Shown here: piece by piece, positions 27,956 to 35,432 of the stretch
Layout of the letters: the number at the start of each line of letters is the position of its first letter
Position numbering within the stretch: the first letter of the stretch is position 1
NCBI GenBank assembly: GCA_019414445.1
Contig: DXMA01000008.1
Location: 1-64,000 of the forward strand
Length of the DNA stretch: 64,000 nucleotides
Reading direction: 5' to 3'
DNA from: Collinsella sp.
GTDB lineage: Bacteria > Actinomycetota > Coriobacteriia > Coriobacteriales > Coriobacteriaceae
Program-made: the position numbers and the translations under genes
The notes under the pieces: generated by a model
The model's input: the letters and a program-made list of their open reading frames with translations, nothing else
Database searches by the model: none
Told to the model about the DNA's origin: nothing

Positions 27956-29089
27956 ATGGCAGACGTCGACAACAGGAACCGTAACCGCAGGTCCAACCGA
28001 GCGGGTCAGCCCAATCCCAAGCGCGAGGCCCGTGCCAAGGCCGCCGAGCGTCACGTGGCAACTGTGTCCGAAGCGTGCGCCAAGGATATCGAGCGTTCGC
28101 TCGCCGGTGTTCGCGAGTTTGACGGTATGCCTGCCGGCTTTGTCGCGGCGATGAAGGCCAAGGTTCAGAGTGCTGTGGCCGCCGAAGAGCAGGTCGCCGA
28201 GGACGTCGAGAACGCGGAGACTACCGAGGTCGAGGCGGCGCCCGAGACCGAGGCGGCGCCCGAGCCCGTCGAGGAGCCTGCCGAGGAAATCGCCGAAGCT
28301 GAGTCCGCGCCTGCTGAGGAGCCCGCTCCGGTCCTGCCCGAGGTCACTGTGCTTGATGCCTCCGCCACGCAGGCAATCCTCGATAACGGTCGCGGCTATG
28401 CGCAGTTCTGCGACATGGCCGTGCTCGCCTTTGCCTCGTTTACCAATCCGGGCGGTGGATATATTCAGGGTTATCTGGGCCAGGAGGCCACGCTGTGCGC
28501 CGATTCGTATCTGTACAACGTTCTCGATAGGCAGCGTAAGTGGTACGGCGAGAACCGTCGCCGCAACATCAACTGCGAGCTCTATCGTAACCGCGCCCTG
28601 GTGGTGCCTGCGGTGCGCTTCGACCGCAACCACGTGCATGCATACGCCGACGTGATCGTGGCCGCCGCGCCCAACGTTAGGCGCGCCCGCCAGGAGTATC
28701 GCGTGAGCGACGATGCTCTGCTGGATGCCCTGCGCGACCGCATTCGCTTTGTGCTCGCCATCTGCGATGAGCTTGGTCGCGAGAAGCTCGTGCTGGGTGC
28801 TTGGGGCTGCGACAACAACGGCTTTGATGCCGAGGCCGTGGCCGAGCTCTTCCGCAAGGAGCTCGCGTCGGGCGACTTCAAGGTCAAGCAGGTCTTCTTT
28901 GCCGTGCCCTCTACGCGCTGGGACGAGGACTTCGCCAAGTTCGAGCACGTGCTGGCAAACTTCCCCGAGCGCAACGAGGAGTCCTATGCTCAGGTTGCCG
29001 CCCGCACCGCAGCCGCCCGTGCCGCCGAGCAGGCTCAGGCCGCTGCCGAGGATGACGAGGATGACGACGACTGGCGCAAGTACCTGTAA
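27956..29089 (+). CDS. TIGR02452-type (microbial PARG-like) protein with altered catalytic motif
   Basis: 377-residue protein. Residues 1-65 are basic and about 70-125 are a Glu/Pro/Ala linker. From about 135 it matches the TIGR02452/DUF2263 macrodomain family, related to bacterial poly(ADP-ribose) glycohydrolases: FASFTNPGGGYIQGY, LCADSYLYNVL and VLGAWGCDNNGFDAEAVAELF. The PARG signature is GGG-x(6-8)-QEE; here it reads QEA, so the second glutamate, the catalytic one in known PARGs, is alanine. It may bind rather than cleave ADP-ribose. GAAAGGTGA precedes the ATG. Confidence 0.8.
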   Translation: MADVDNRNRNRRSNRAGQPNPKREARAKAAERHVATVSEACAKDIERSLAGVREFDGMPAGFVAAMKAKVQSAVAAEEQVAEDVENAETTEVEAAPETEAAPEPVEEPAEEIAEAESAPAEEPAPVLPEVTVLDASATQAILDNGRGYAQFCDMAVLAFASFTNPGGGYIQGYLGQEATLCADSYLYNVLDRQRKWYGENRRRNINCELYRNRALVVPAVRFDRNHVHAYADVIVAAAPNVRRARQEYRVSDDALLDALRDRIRFVLAICDELGREKLVLGAWGCDNNGFDAEAVAELFRKELASGDFKVKQVFFAVPSTRWDEDFAKFEHVLANFPERNEESYAQVAARTAAARAAEQAQAAAEDDEDDDDWRKYL

Positions 29090-29115
29090 ACGGTGCGCGT
29101 GATGCGATATACCGA

Positions 29116-29145
29116 GTCGACGGGGGCTGCTCCCGTCGGCTTTTT
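29116..29145 (+). terminator. terminator after the PARG-like gene
   Basis: Nine-bp stem with one G-U pair (29116-29124 with 29132-29140) and TTTTT. It lies only 20 nt before the next ATG. Confidence 0.85.
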
Positions 29146-29164
29146 ATTGAGTGGGGAGCTTACG

Positions 29165-29824
29165 ATGAAAAACGTTCTATGCTTTGGTGACAGCAACACC
29201 TATGGTTACGATCCGGCGGGCATGCGCGACGGTACCGCGGTGCGCTATGCGCAGGATGTGCGCTGGTGTGGCGTGGTCCAACGTGACTTAGGCGAGGGCT
29301 GGCATGTAATTGAAGAAGGCCTCAACGGCCGCACGACGGTACGCGACGACATGTGCCATCTGGACACTAACCTCAACGGTATTCGCGCGCTTCCGATGCT
29401 GCTCGAGGCCCATAAGCCGCTGGACGCCATTGTGATCATGCTGGGCACCAACGACTGTAAGACGGTCTTTAACGTGACAGCTTCCGATATCGCCCGTGGC
29501 GCCATGGCGCTGATTCGCGCCGTCCGCGCGTTTCCGTGGACCGACGCTGCGCCTTGCCCGCGCATCCTGCTGATGGCTCCTATCAAGATCAAGCCGCAGA
29601 TCGCCGATGTGTATATGACCGACTTTGACGAGCATTCCGTTGAGGCATCTGAGCATTTTGGCGAGTACTATGCGCACGTGGCCGAGCAGTTTGGCTGCGA
29701 CTTTTTGAATGCCGCCGAGTTTGCCGAGCCGGGCGATATCGACTATCTGCATATGATGCCCGAAAGCCACGAGAGCCTGGGTCACGCCGTGGCAGCCAAG
29801 CTCAAAGAGATGCTCGGTGAGTAG
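29165..29824 (+). CDS. SGNH/GDSL hydrolase (arylesterase-like)
   Basis: 219-residue cytosolic SGNH hydrolase. Block I is CFGDSNTYGY (nucleophile Ser near residue 9), block III is IMLGTNDCK, and the C-terminal catalytic Asp/His lie in DIDYLHMMPESHESLGHAVA. Likely an esterase acting on small acyl esters; substrate unknown. ATG 29165 is chosen because the upstream in-frame start lies before the preceding terminator. A convergent palindrome separates it from thiD. Confidence 0.88.
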   Translation: MKNVLCFGDSNTYGYDPAGMRDGTAVRYAQDVRWCGVVQRDLGEGWHVIEEGLNGRTTVRDDMCHLDTNLNGIRALPMLLEAHKPLDAIVIMLGTNDCKTVFNVTASDIARGAMALIRAVRAFPWTDAAPCPRILLMAPIKIKPQIADVYMTDFDEHSVEASEHFGEYYAHVAEQFGCDFLNAAEFAEPGDIDYLHMMPESHESLGHAVAAKLKEMLGE

Positions 29825-29830
29825 CACGGC

Positions 29831-29875
29831 CCCAAGCCACCGCAAAGGTGCCTGTCCCCTTTGCGGTGGCTTGGG
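29831..29875. terminator. convergent palindrome between SGNH hydrolase and thiD
   Basis: Perfect 18-bp inverted repeat (29831-29848 with 29858-29875) around a short GTGCCTGTCCCC-type centre. It fills most of the 60-nt convergent gap and may serve both strands, though neither side has a long T run. The word TTGCGGTGG in its arm recurs in the palindrome at 33789 (TTGCGGTGA in the one at 54678). Confidence 0.7.
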
Positions 29876-29884
29876 CTGCGAATC

Positions 29885-30715
29885 TTAATACTGCCACATG
29901 TGGTTGACAGGGCCGGAGCCTTTGCCCATGTTCAGGCCGGCGGCCAGAGCGCCTGTCAGGTATGCCTTGCCGGCGTTGACGGCGTCGGCAAGATCCATGC
30001 CCTGAGCCAGCGCGCAGGCGATGGCGGACGAGAGCGTGCATCCGGTGCCGTGCGTGTTGTCGGTCTCGATGGGCTTGTGGCGGAACCACGTGGTGAGTGG
30101 ATCTCCCAGATGGTTGCCCTCGTCATCGAGTGGCGCGGGTTCGGCCAGTACATCGTTGGCCTCGTTGACAAGATGCCCACCCTTAACGAGGGATGCACAA
30201 CCAAAGCGGCGGGTGAGGAGCATGGCAGCATTTTGCTGCGTGCGCTCGGAGTCGACCTCGTAGTCGAGCAGGGCCATGGCCTCGGGAATATTGGGCGTGA
30301 TAACCGTCGCTAGCGGGAACAGGCGGCGAGTGAGCGCCTCTGCGGCATCTTCGGCAATCAGCCGTGCGCCCGAGGTGGCTACCATGACGGGGTCGACTAC
30401 CACGTTTGTCGCCTTCCAGGCGCTCAGGCGGTCGGCGATAACATCGATAATCTCGACAGAAGAAACCATGCCGATCTTGACGGCGCTCGGGCGGATATCG
30501 TCAAAAACGGCGTCAATTTGCGCGGCTACGATATCTGGCGAGATATCCTGCACGGCGGTAACGCCCAGTGTGTTTTGCGCTGTGATGGCGGTGATGGCCG
30601 TCTGGGCATACAGACGGTGCGCCGTGATGGTCTTGATGTCGGCCTGAATGCCGGCGCCGCCGCTGGAATCGGATCCCGCGATGGACAGGACGGCAGGTAC
30701 CTTACTACGATCCAT
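29885..30715 (-). CDS. thiD: hydroxymethylpyrimidine/phosphomethylpyrimidine kinase ThiD
   Basis: Phosphorylates HMP and HMP-P for thiamine synthesis. The 276-residue ribokinase-fold enzyme shows AGSDSSGGAGIQADIKT near the N-terminus, VVDPVMVATSGARL in the middle and the anion hole/catalytic segment DNTHGTGCTLSSAIAC. ThiC, which makes HMP-P, lies upstream on the same strand. AAGGGAG precedes the ATG. No separate riboswitch is seen for thiD. Confidence 0.95.
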   Translation of the reverse strand: MDRSKVPAVLSIAGSDSSGGAGIQADIKTITAHRLYAQTAITAITAQNTLGVTAVQDISPDIVAAQIDAVFDDIRPSAVKIGMVSSVEIIDVIADRLSAWKATNVVVDPVMVATSGARLIAEDAAEALTRRLFPLATVITPNIPEAMALLDYEVDSERTQQNAAMLLTRRFGCASLVKGGHLVNEANDVLAEPAPLDDEGNHLGDPLTTWFRHKPIETDNTHGTGCTLSSAIACALAQGMDLADAVNAGKAYLTGALAAGLNMGKGSGPVNHMWQY

Positions 30716-30772
30716 GTTCGCTCCCTTGTTCGGTCGGAATCAAATGGGTCTTTAAGCCAGCATTATAAAGAT

Positions 30773-30802
30773 GCCCGGGCCGACTCTATGTCGAACCCGG
30801 GC
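30773..30802 (-). terminator. hairpin between thiC and thiD
   Basis: A GC-rich stem (GCCCGGGC with GCCCGGGT-type complement plus inner GAC/GTC) lies in the 181-nt gap. The sequence after it on the minus strand is ATCTTTATAATGC, with little T tract and with a TATAAT. It could be a weak terminator followed by a thiD promoter. Confidence 0.45.
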
Positions 30803-30896
30803 GGGCGATGCAATCTTTACGCAAATGCAAGCAAATGTTCACACGTCAACAATTGACAGGCACCAGCTCGCCGACAGAAGCGGCCGCGGCGACAGG

Positions 30897-32231
30897 CTAG
30901 TCCTCCATGCCGAGGTCGATCGTGGTGCCCTCGAAGATCTTGTTGACGGTGCGGACGGCGCACATCTTGCCACACATGGTGCAAGTGCCCTCGGTGGCGG
31001 CGGGGGACTCCTCGTAGCGCTTCTTGCCCGTAACCGGGTCGAGCGCGCACTCCCACATGGCGTCCCAGTCAAGCTTGCGGCGTGCCTGGCCCATCTTGTC
31101 GTCCATGTCGCGGGCGTGGGGCACCTTTTTGGCGATGTCGGCGGCGTGTGCGGCGATCTTGGTGGCCATGAGGCCGTCGAGCACATCCTGGGCGTTGGGC
31201 AGGCATAGGTGCTCTGCCGGTGTCACGTAGCACAGGAAGTCGGCACCGGAACTGGCGGAGATGGCGCCGCCGATGGCGGCGGTGATGTGGTCGTAACCCA
31301 CGCCGATATCGGTCACCAGCGGCCCGAGCACATAGAACGGAGCATTGTGGCACAGGCGCTTCTGCAGTTTCATGTTGGCGGCGATCTCGTCGAGCGCCAT
31401 GTGACCCGGGCCCTCGACCATGACCTGGACGCCGGCGGCCCAAGCGCGCTTGCACAGCTTGCCCAGCTCGATCATCTCAGCGGTCTCGGTGGCGTCGTTG
31501 GAGTCGTAGAGGCAGCCCGGGCGGCAGGAGTCGCCGAGCGAAATCGTCACGTCGTACTCGTGGCAAATCTCGAGCAACTCGTCGTAGAACTCATAGAATG
31601 GGTTCTCGTTACCGGTGACCTCCATCCAGCCAAACAGCAGTGAGCCGCCACGGCTCACGATGTTCATGAGGCGGCCGGTCTCCTTAAAGGTCTTGGTGAC
31701 CGACTTGTTTATGCCGCAGTGGATGGTCATAAAGTCCACGCCGTCCTCGGCATGCGCGCGCACGACTTCGAACAGGTCGTCCTTGGTGAGCTTGACCAGC
31801 GGCTTTTCCATGTAGCCGATGGCGTCGTACATGGGGACGGTGCCTACCATGAGCGGCGTCTCGTCGATGAGCTGCTGGCGGAACTGACGTGTCTTGCCCG
31901 AGTTGGAGAGGTCCATGATGGCGTCGGCGCCAAAGTCCTCGGCGATCTTGACCTTCTTCCATTCCTCGGCGGCATCGGCCTTGTCGCCCGAGATGCCCAG
32001 GTTCACGTTGACCTTGGTGGACAAGCCCTCACCGACGCCAAAGGCGCGCATGCCCTTTTTGATGTGCACGATGTTGGCGGGAATGGCGATGCGGCCGTCG
32101 GCCACGCGCTCGCGGATGTACTCGGGGTCGCGATGCTCGCGCTCGGCGACCTCCTTCATCTGCGGTGTGATCTGCCCGGCGCGGGCGAAGTCGATTTGCG
32201 TGACGAGCTTGGGCTCGGTCTGTGTGCTCAT
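30897..32231 (-). CDS. thiC: phosphomethylpyrimidine synthase ThiC
   Basis: Radical-SAM-like enzyme converting 5-aminoimidazole ribotide to HMP-P. At 444 residues it is the short form lacking the plant/enterobacterial N-terminal domain. The C-terminal iron-sulfur motif reads CTMCGKMC. SLGDSCRPGCLYDSNDATE, EGPGHMALDEI and LGPLVTDIGVGYDHI are family signatures. I start at ATG 32231 (MSTQTEP) because AAGGGAG lies just upstream within the riboswitch end; an earlier in-frame ATG lies inside the aptamer. Confidence 0.96.
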   Translation of the reverse strand: MSTQTEPKLVTQIDFARAGQITPQMKEVAEREHRDPEYIRERVADGRIAIPANIVHIKKGMRAFGVGEGLSTKVNVNLGISGDKADAAEEWKKVKIAEDFGADAIMDLSNSGKTRQFRQQLIDETPLMVGTVPMYDAIGYMEKPLVKLTKDDLFEVVRAHAEDGVDFMTIHCGINKSVTKTFKETGRLMNIVSRGGSLLFGWMEVTGNENPFYEFYDELLEICHEYDVTISLGDSCRPGCLYDSNDATETAEMIELGKLCKRAWAAGVQVMVEGPGHMALDEIAANMKLQKRLCHNAPFYVLGPLVTDIGVGYDHITAAIGGAISASSGADFLCYVTPAEHLCLPNAQDVLDGLMATKIAAHAADIAKKVPHARDMDDKMGQARRKLDWDAMWECALDPVTGKKRYEESPAATEGTCTMCGKMCAVRTVNKIFEGTTIDLGMED

Positions 32232-32240
32232 TGGCACGGC

Positions 32241-32330
32241 TCCCTTCGTTGGCATTACCCATATCAGGTTTGCGGGTCAGGGCGGGCGCGCCCAGTCTCA
32301 GCCTGCCGTCTTGTCCTGCAAGCTCCCCGT
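32241..32330 (-). promoter_or_regulatory. TPP riboswitch (THI element)
   Basis: Read on the minus strand the sequence shows ACGGGGAGC at the start, the invariant GCTGAGACT, then ACCCGCAAACCTGAT and GGGTAATGCCAACGAAGGGA. These are the conserved blocks of the thiamine pyrophosphate aptamer. It ends about 10 nt before the thiC ATG, overlapping the ribosome-binding site, which suggests translational control of thiC by TPP. Confidence 0.97.
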
Positions 32331-32402
32331 TTATGTGGTGGGCTCAAGTATAGCCTGAATGGGTACGATTGGGCCAACGAGCGTGCCTGTGGGGAGGCGA
32401 AC

Positions 32403-32918
32403 ATGGAAGACAAGCATCTATATCGAGAGACGCAATGGGATGTATCGGCCGAGGAAAGCCGTGCGCACCATGGCCTTGTCGCGATTGGTTTTGCGGTGCT
32501 TGCCGTGCTGGTGATTGCCTTTTGTATCTGGACGTTTGGCGGTCGCGGCGGCGCTGCCTGGGAGTTTGAGGCCGACGATGCCCTGCCGATCATGACAGTG
32601 AAGGTCGCGGGCGGCAATACCGTTGCCGCGCCGGGCGACTATTGGTATCCGCGCAACGAGTTTGTGCAGTTGCAGCTGAGTGGCGGATCCATTCCTGGTG
32701 AAGAGATCGAGCGCGTGACCTTCGATGCGTCGCTTAAGACGCTGTCGGTCGAGCTCAAAGATCAAGGGGATGTGCCCACGACAATGGATATCGCGCTGAC
32801 GGAATGGCGCCTGGAGCCCCCGTCGGGCGTCAAGGTGTCCGAGGTGGAGCATGTCAAGATTACCTATCAGGACGGCTCGACAAATGAAATTGCCAAAGCC
32901 GACGGCTTGGCGGAATAG
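32403..32918 (+). CDS. single-span membrane protein of unknown function
   Basis: 171 residues: a hydrophilic N-terminus, one span (about 24-46, LVAIGFAVLAVLVIAFCIWTF) and an extracytoplasmic domain of ~120 residues, probably beta-rich (VKVAGGNTVAAPGDYWYP, VQLQLSGG, LSVELKDQG). I do not recognise the domain. ATG 32403 follows GGGGAGG. The same frame is open far upstream, but that part runs antisense to thiC and its riboswitch and is not coding. It stands alone between thiC and yaaA. Confidence 0.75.
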   Translation: MEDKHLYRETQWDVSAEESRAHHGLVAIGFAVLAVLVIAFCIWTFGGRGGAAWEFEADDALPIMTVKVAGGNTVAAPGDYWYPRNEFVQLQLSGGSIPGEEIERVTFDASLKTLSVELKDQGDVPTTMDIALTEWRLEPPSGVKVSEVEHVKITYQDGSTNEIAKADGLAE

Positions 32919-32958
32919 ACGCCGTGCCTAGGCAGCACATTCAAAAGTAGCGGTGGTC

Positions 32959-33768
32959 CTACAAGGCCTGTTCGTTCAGGAAGACCAGAGTGTTTTTATT
33001 TGAAAGCTCGGGAAAGTGACGATAACCAACGTCGAACGCGGTGAGCCCGCTTACATCCTCGAGCTTGTTTTCTGCCATCCAGCGCACCATGGAGCCGCGC
33101 GCCTTTTTGCTGGCTGTCGAGCGCTGGATGGGCTTGCCGTTGCGGACACCTTCGCCAAAGAGACACGTGACGACCGTGGCGTCGCCTGCGAGATGGGGTA
33201 GAACGGCCTTGGCGTACTCCACACTGGCAAGGTTGACGATCGTGGTGTTAGAGCCCGCCGGAGCGATGGCCCGTGCGAGCTTGTCGCTCCAAAACGCGTA
33301 GAGGTCTCGGGCATCGTCAACGGCGAGCTTCGCGCCCATCTCCAGCCGATACGGTTCGACGGCATGAAAGGGACGAACGCACCCGTAGAGGCCGGAGAGG
33401 ATCCACAGATGGTCTTGCAGCCATGCGAGCTGCGTGGAATCCATCACCTCGGGTGCCATGCTCTGGTATTGAATGCCGTGATAGGACATGACGGCAGGGG
33501 AGAGGTGACGGGCGAGTGCGGGATTGTCGAGATCGCCGCTTTTCAGGATGGGCCCGAACTCATGCAGTGTGTTGAGGCAAGGTCCCAGCAGTTTGTCACT
33601 CACGTTCCACAGCGCCTGCAGGCCGCCGCTGCCTTCATTCCGCTCGATATCTAGCAGTGCGCGGTGGAGGCGAGCCGTCTCGCGCACAAAGGGTGGGATG
33701 CCCAGGACTTCAAAAGCATCTTGGGCCGCGCGCATCTGCTTGGCGGGCGAAATGATGACCTGCAGCAT
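32959..33768 (-). CDS. yaaA: peroxide stress protein YaaA (UPF0246)
   Basis: 269-residue member of the UPF0246/DUF328 family; E. coli YaaA lowers free iron during peroxide stress and binds DNA. Diagnostic segments: IISPAKQM at the N-terminus, ALWNVSDKLL, LYGCVRPFHAVEPYRLEM and GSMVRWMAENKLEDVSGLTAFD. GGAGAG precedes the ATG at 33768. The palindromic terminator at 33784-33855 lies just upstream and insulates it from the M18 gene. Confidence 0.93.
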   Translation of the reverse strand: MLQVIISPAKQMRAAQDAFEVLGIPPFVRETARLHRALLDIERNEGSGGLQALWNVSDKLLGPCLNTLHEFGPILKSGDLDNPALARHLSPAVMSYHGIQYQSMAPEVMDSTQLAWLQDHLWILSGLYGCVRPFHAVEPYRLEMGAKLAVDDARDLYAFWSDKLARAIAPAGSNTTIVNLASVEYAKAVLPHLAGDATVVTCLFGEGVRNGKPIQRSTASKKARGSMVRWMAENKLEDVSGLTAFDVGYRHFPELSNKNTLVFLNEQAL

Positions 33769-33783
33769 GGACTCTCCTCTGCC

Positions 33784-33855
33784 AAAAAAGTTGCGGTGGA
33801 ATACGGTCTGTTTTGGCCGTTTATGGGCCAGTTTAGTCCGTAATTCACCGCAACT
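33784..33855 (-). terminator. long palindromic terminator of the M18 gene
   Basis: AGTTGCGGTG at 33789-33798 pairs with 33846-33855 and pairing continues inward with few mismatches. On the minus strand the stem runs directly into TTTTTT, so it works as an intrinsic terminator. Its arms are homologous to the palindrome at 54678-54748. Confidence 0.85.
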
Positions 33856-33868
33856 GATGAAGGGTGGA

Positions 33869-35266
33869 TTAGGCTCGCTCGATGAAGGCTTTGTAGCCGC
33901 GGTAGGCCTCGTAGATATCGGCCTTGTTGGCGACCTCCCACAGGGCGTGCATGGACAGGACGGCAACGCCGGAGTCGATGACGTTCATGCCATACTTGGC
34001 CATGATGTAGGCGATGGTGCCGCCACCGCCCGCGTTGACGCGACCGAGCTCACAGGTCTGGAAGTCCACGCCGGCCTCGTCCATGATGTCGCGGACGAGG
34101 GCCACGTACTCGGCATCGGCGTCGTTGGAACCGCCCTTGCCGCGGCTGCCCGTGTACTTGTTAAAGCACAGGCCACGACCCATAAAGGCGGCGTTCTTCG
34201 TCTCGAACTTGCCGGCATAGCCCGGGTCGAAACCGGCGGACACGTCGGAGGAGAGCATGCGGCTGCGGGCGAGCGCGCGGCGCAGGGCCAGCGGGCTATC
34301 CTCGCCGGCGAGCGTCATGATCTCGGCGACGGTGTTCTCGAAGAAGCGGCTCGTCATACCGGTGGCACCCACGGAGCCGATCTCCTCCTTATCGACGATG
34401 AGCGTGATGCTCGTGCGCTCCACGTTGGTGACGTTGATCTGGGCGAGCATGGAGGGGTAGGCACAGACGCGGTCGTCATGGCCATAGCCCAGAATCATGG
34501 AGCGGTCGAGGCCCATGTCGCGGGCGGGGCCGGCGGGCACGACCTCGATCTCGGCGGAGAGGAAGTCCTCCTCCTCGACGTCGTACTGCTCCTTGAGGAT
34601 ATCCAGGAACATCTGCTTGACGGGCTCCTTGGGGGCGTCCTTGTCGTCCTCATCGAACTTGACGGGGCGGCCGCCCACGATCACGTCGAGAATCTCGGCA
34701 TCGACGGCGTCCTTGGCAGGCTTGGACATCTGCTCGCTCGAGAGGTGGATCAGCAGGTCGGAGATGGTAAAGACCGGGTCGTCCGCCTTGTCGCCGATAT
34801 TGATGTCGACGGTGGTACCGTCCTTTTTGCAGATGACGCCCACGAGTGCGAGCGGGGAGGCCACCCAGTGGTAGCTCTTGACGCCACCGTAGTAGTGCGT
34901 GTCGAGGTAGGCCATGTCGCCGGCCTCGAAGGCGGGGTTCTGCTTAAGGTCTAGGCGCGGCGAGTCCACGTGGGCGCCCAGGATGTTAAAGCCCTGCTCG
35001 AGCGGGGCGTTGCCCAGGTTGACGAGCATGAGGTCCTTGCCGTGATTGGCGGCGTACACCTTGTCGCCTGCCTTGAGCTCGCGGCCTTCGGCGATCACGG
35101 TCTCCAGGTCGACGTATCCCGCCTCCTCGGCCATCTTGATGCCGGTCTTGACGCACAGGCGCTCGGTCTTGTTCTCGCTCAAAAACTGCTTATAGCCGCG
35201 GCAAAGCTCCTCGAGCTCCTCGACTTGCTGTGGCGTGTACTTTTTCCATGCGCAGGGACGCTCCAT
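33869..35266 (-). CDS. M18 family aminopeptidase
   Basis: 465-residue dodecameric zinc aminopeptidase of the aspartyl-aminopeptidase type, releasing acidic or neutral N-terminal residues from peptides. Metal-binding segments are GAHVDSPRLDLK (near 108), DKEEIGSVGATG, the SSDVSAGFDP segment and the C-terminal SMHALWEVANKAD. No signal peptide. ATG 35266 follows AAAGGAG; in-frame codons further upstream would run into the divergent region before polA. Confidence 0.93.
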   Translation of the reverse strand: MERPCAWKKYTPQQVEELEELCRGYKQFLSENKTERLCVKTGIKMAEEAGYVDLETVIAEGRELKAGDKVYAANHGKDLMLVNLGNAPLEQGFNILGAHVDSPRLDLKQNPAFEAGDMAYLDTHYYGGVKSYHWVASPLALVGVICKKDGTTVDINIGDKADDPVFTISDLLIHLSSEQMSKPAKDAVDAEILDVIVGGRPVKFDEDDKDAPKEPVKQMFLDILKEQYDVEEEDFLSAEIEVVPAGPARDMGLDRSMILGYGHDDRVCAYPSMLAQINVTNVERTSITLIVDKEEIGSVGATGMTSRFFENTVAEIMTLAGEDSPLALRRALARSRMLSSDVSAGFDPGYAGKFETKNAAFMGRGLCFNKYTGSRGKGGSNDADAEYVALVRDIMDEAGVDFQTCELGRVNAGGGGTIAYIMAKYGMNVIDSGVAVLSMHALWEVANKADIYEAYRGYKAFIERA

Positions 35267-35432
35267 GACGCAGGCTCCTTTCGGATCGATCGTGCTGGTT
35301 GATGTACCGTGAGCCATCGTATCACGCGCGGGCTCACGGTGGCGGGGGAGCTTTATGTGAGGTGGCCGCGGGGCGGGGAGCGTGTAAACTGGAGTGAGCA
35401 AACCGTGCCCAGCCCAAAGCGAGGTATTTAAT
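35267..35432. promoter_or_regulatory. divergent region between M18 gene and polA
   Basis: 166 nt between divergent starts. It contains a perfect inverted repeat, CCGTGAGCC near 35309 with GGCTCACGG near 35332, and a TAAACT -10-like hexamer near 35387 facing polA. The repeat may be an operator. Confidence 0.4.

Noticed and set aside
31719..32402. Long in-frame extension upstream of the small membrane protein gene at 32403
   Set aside because: It is antisense to thiC and to the TPP riboswitch, and the strong ribosome-binding site lies at 32391, just before ATG 32403.
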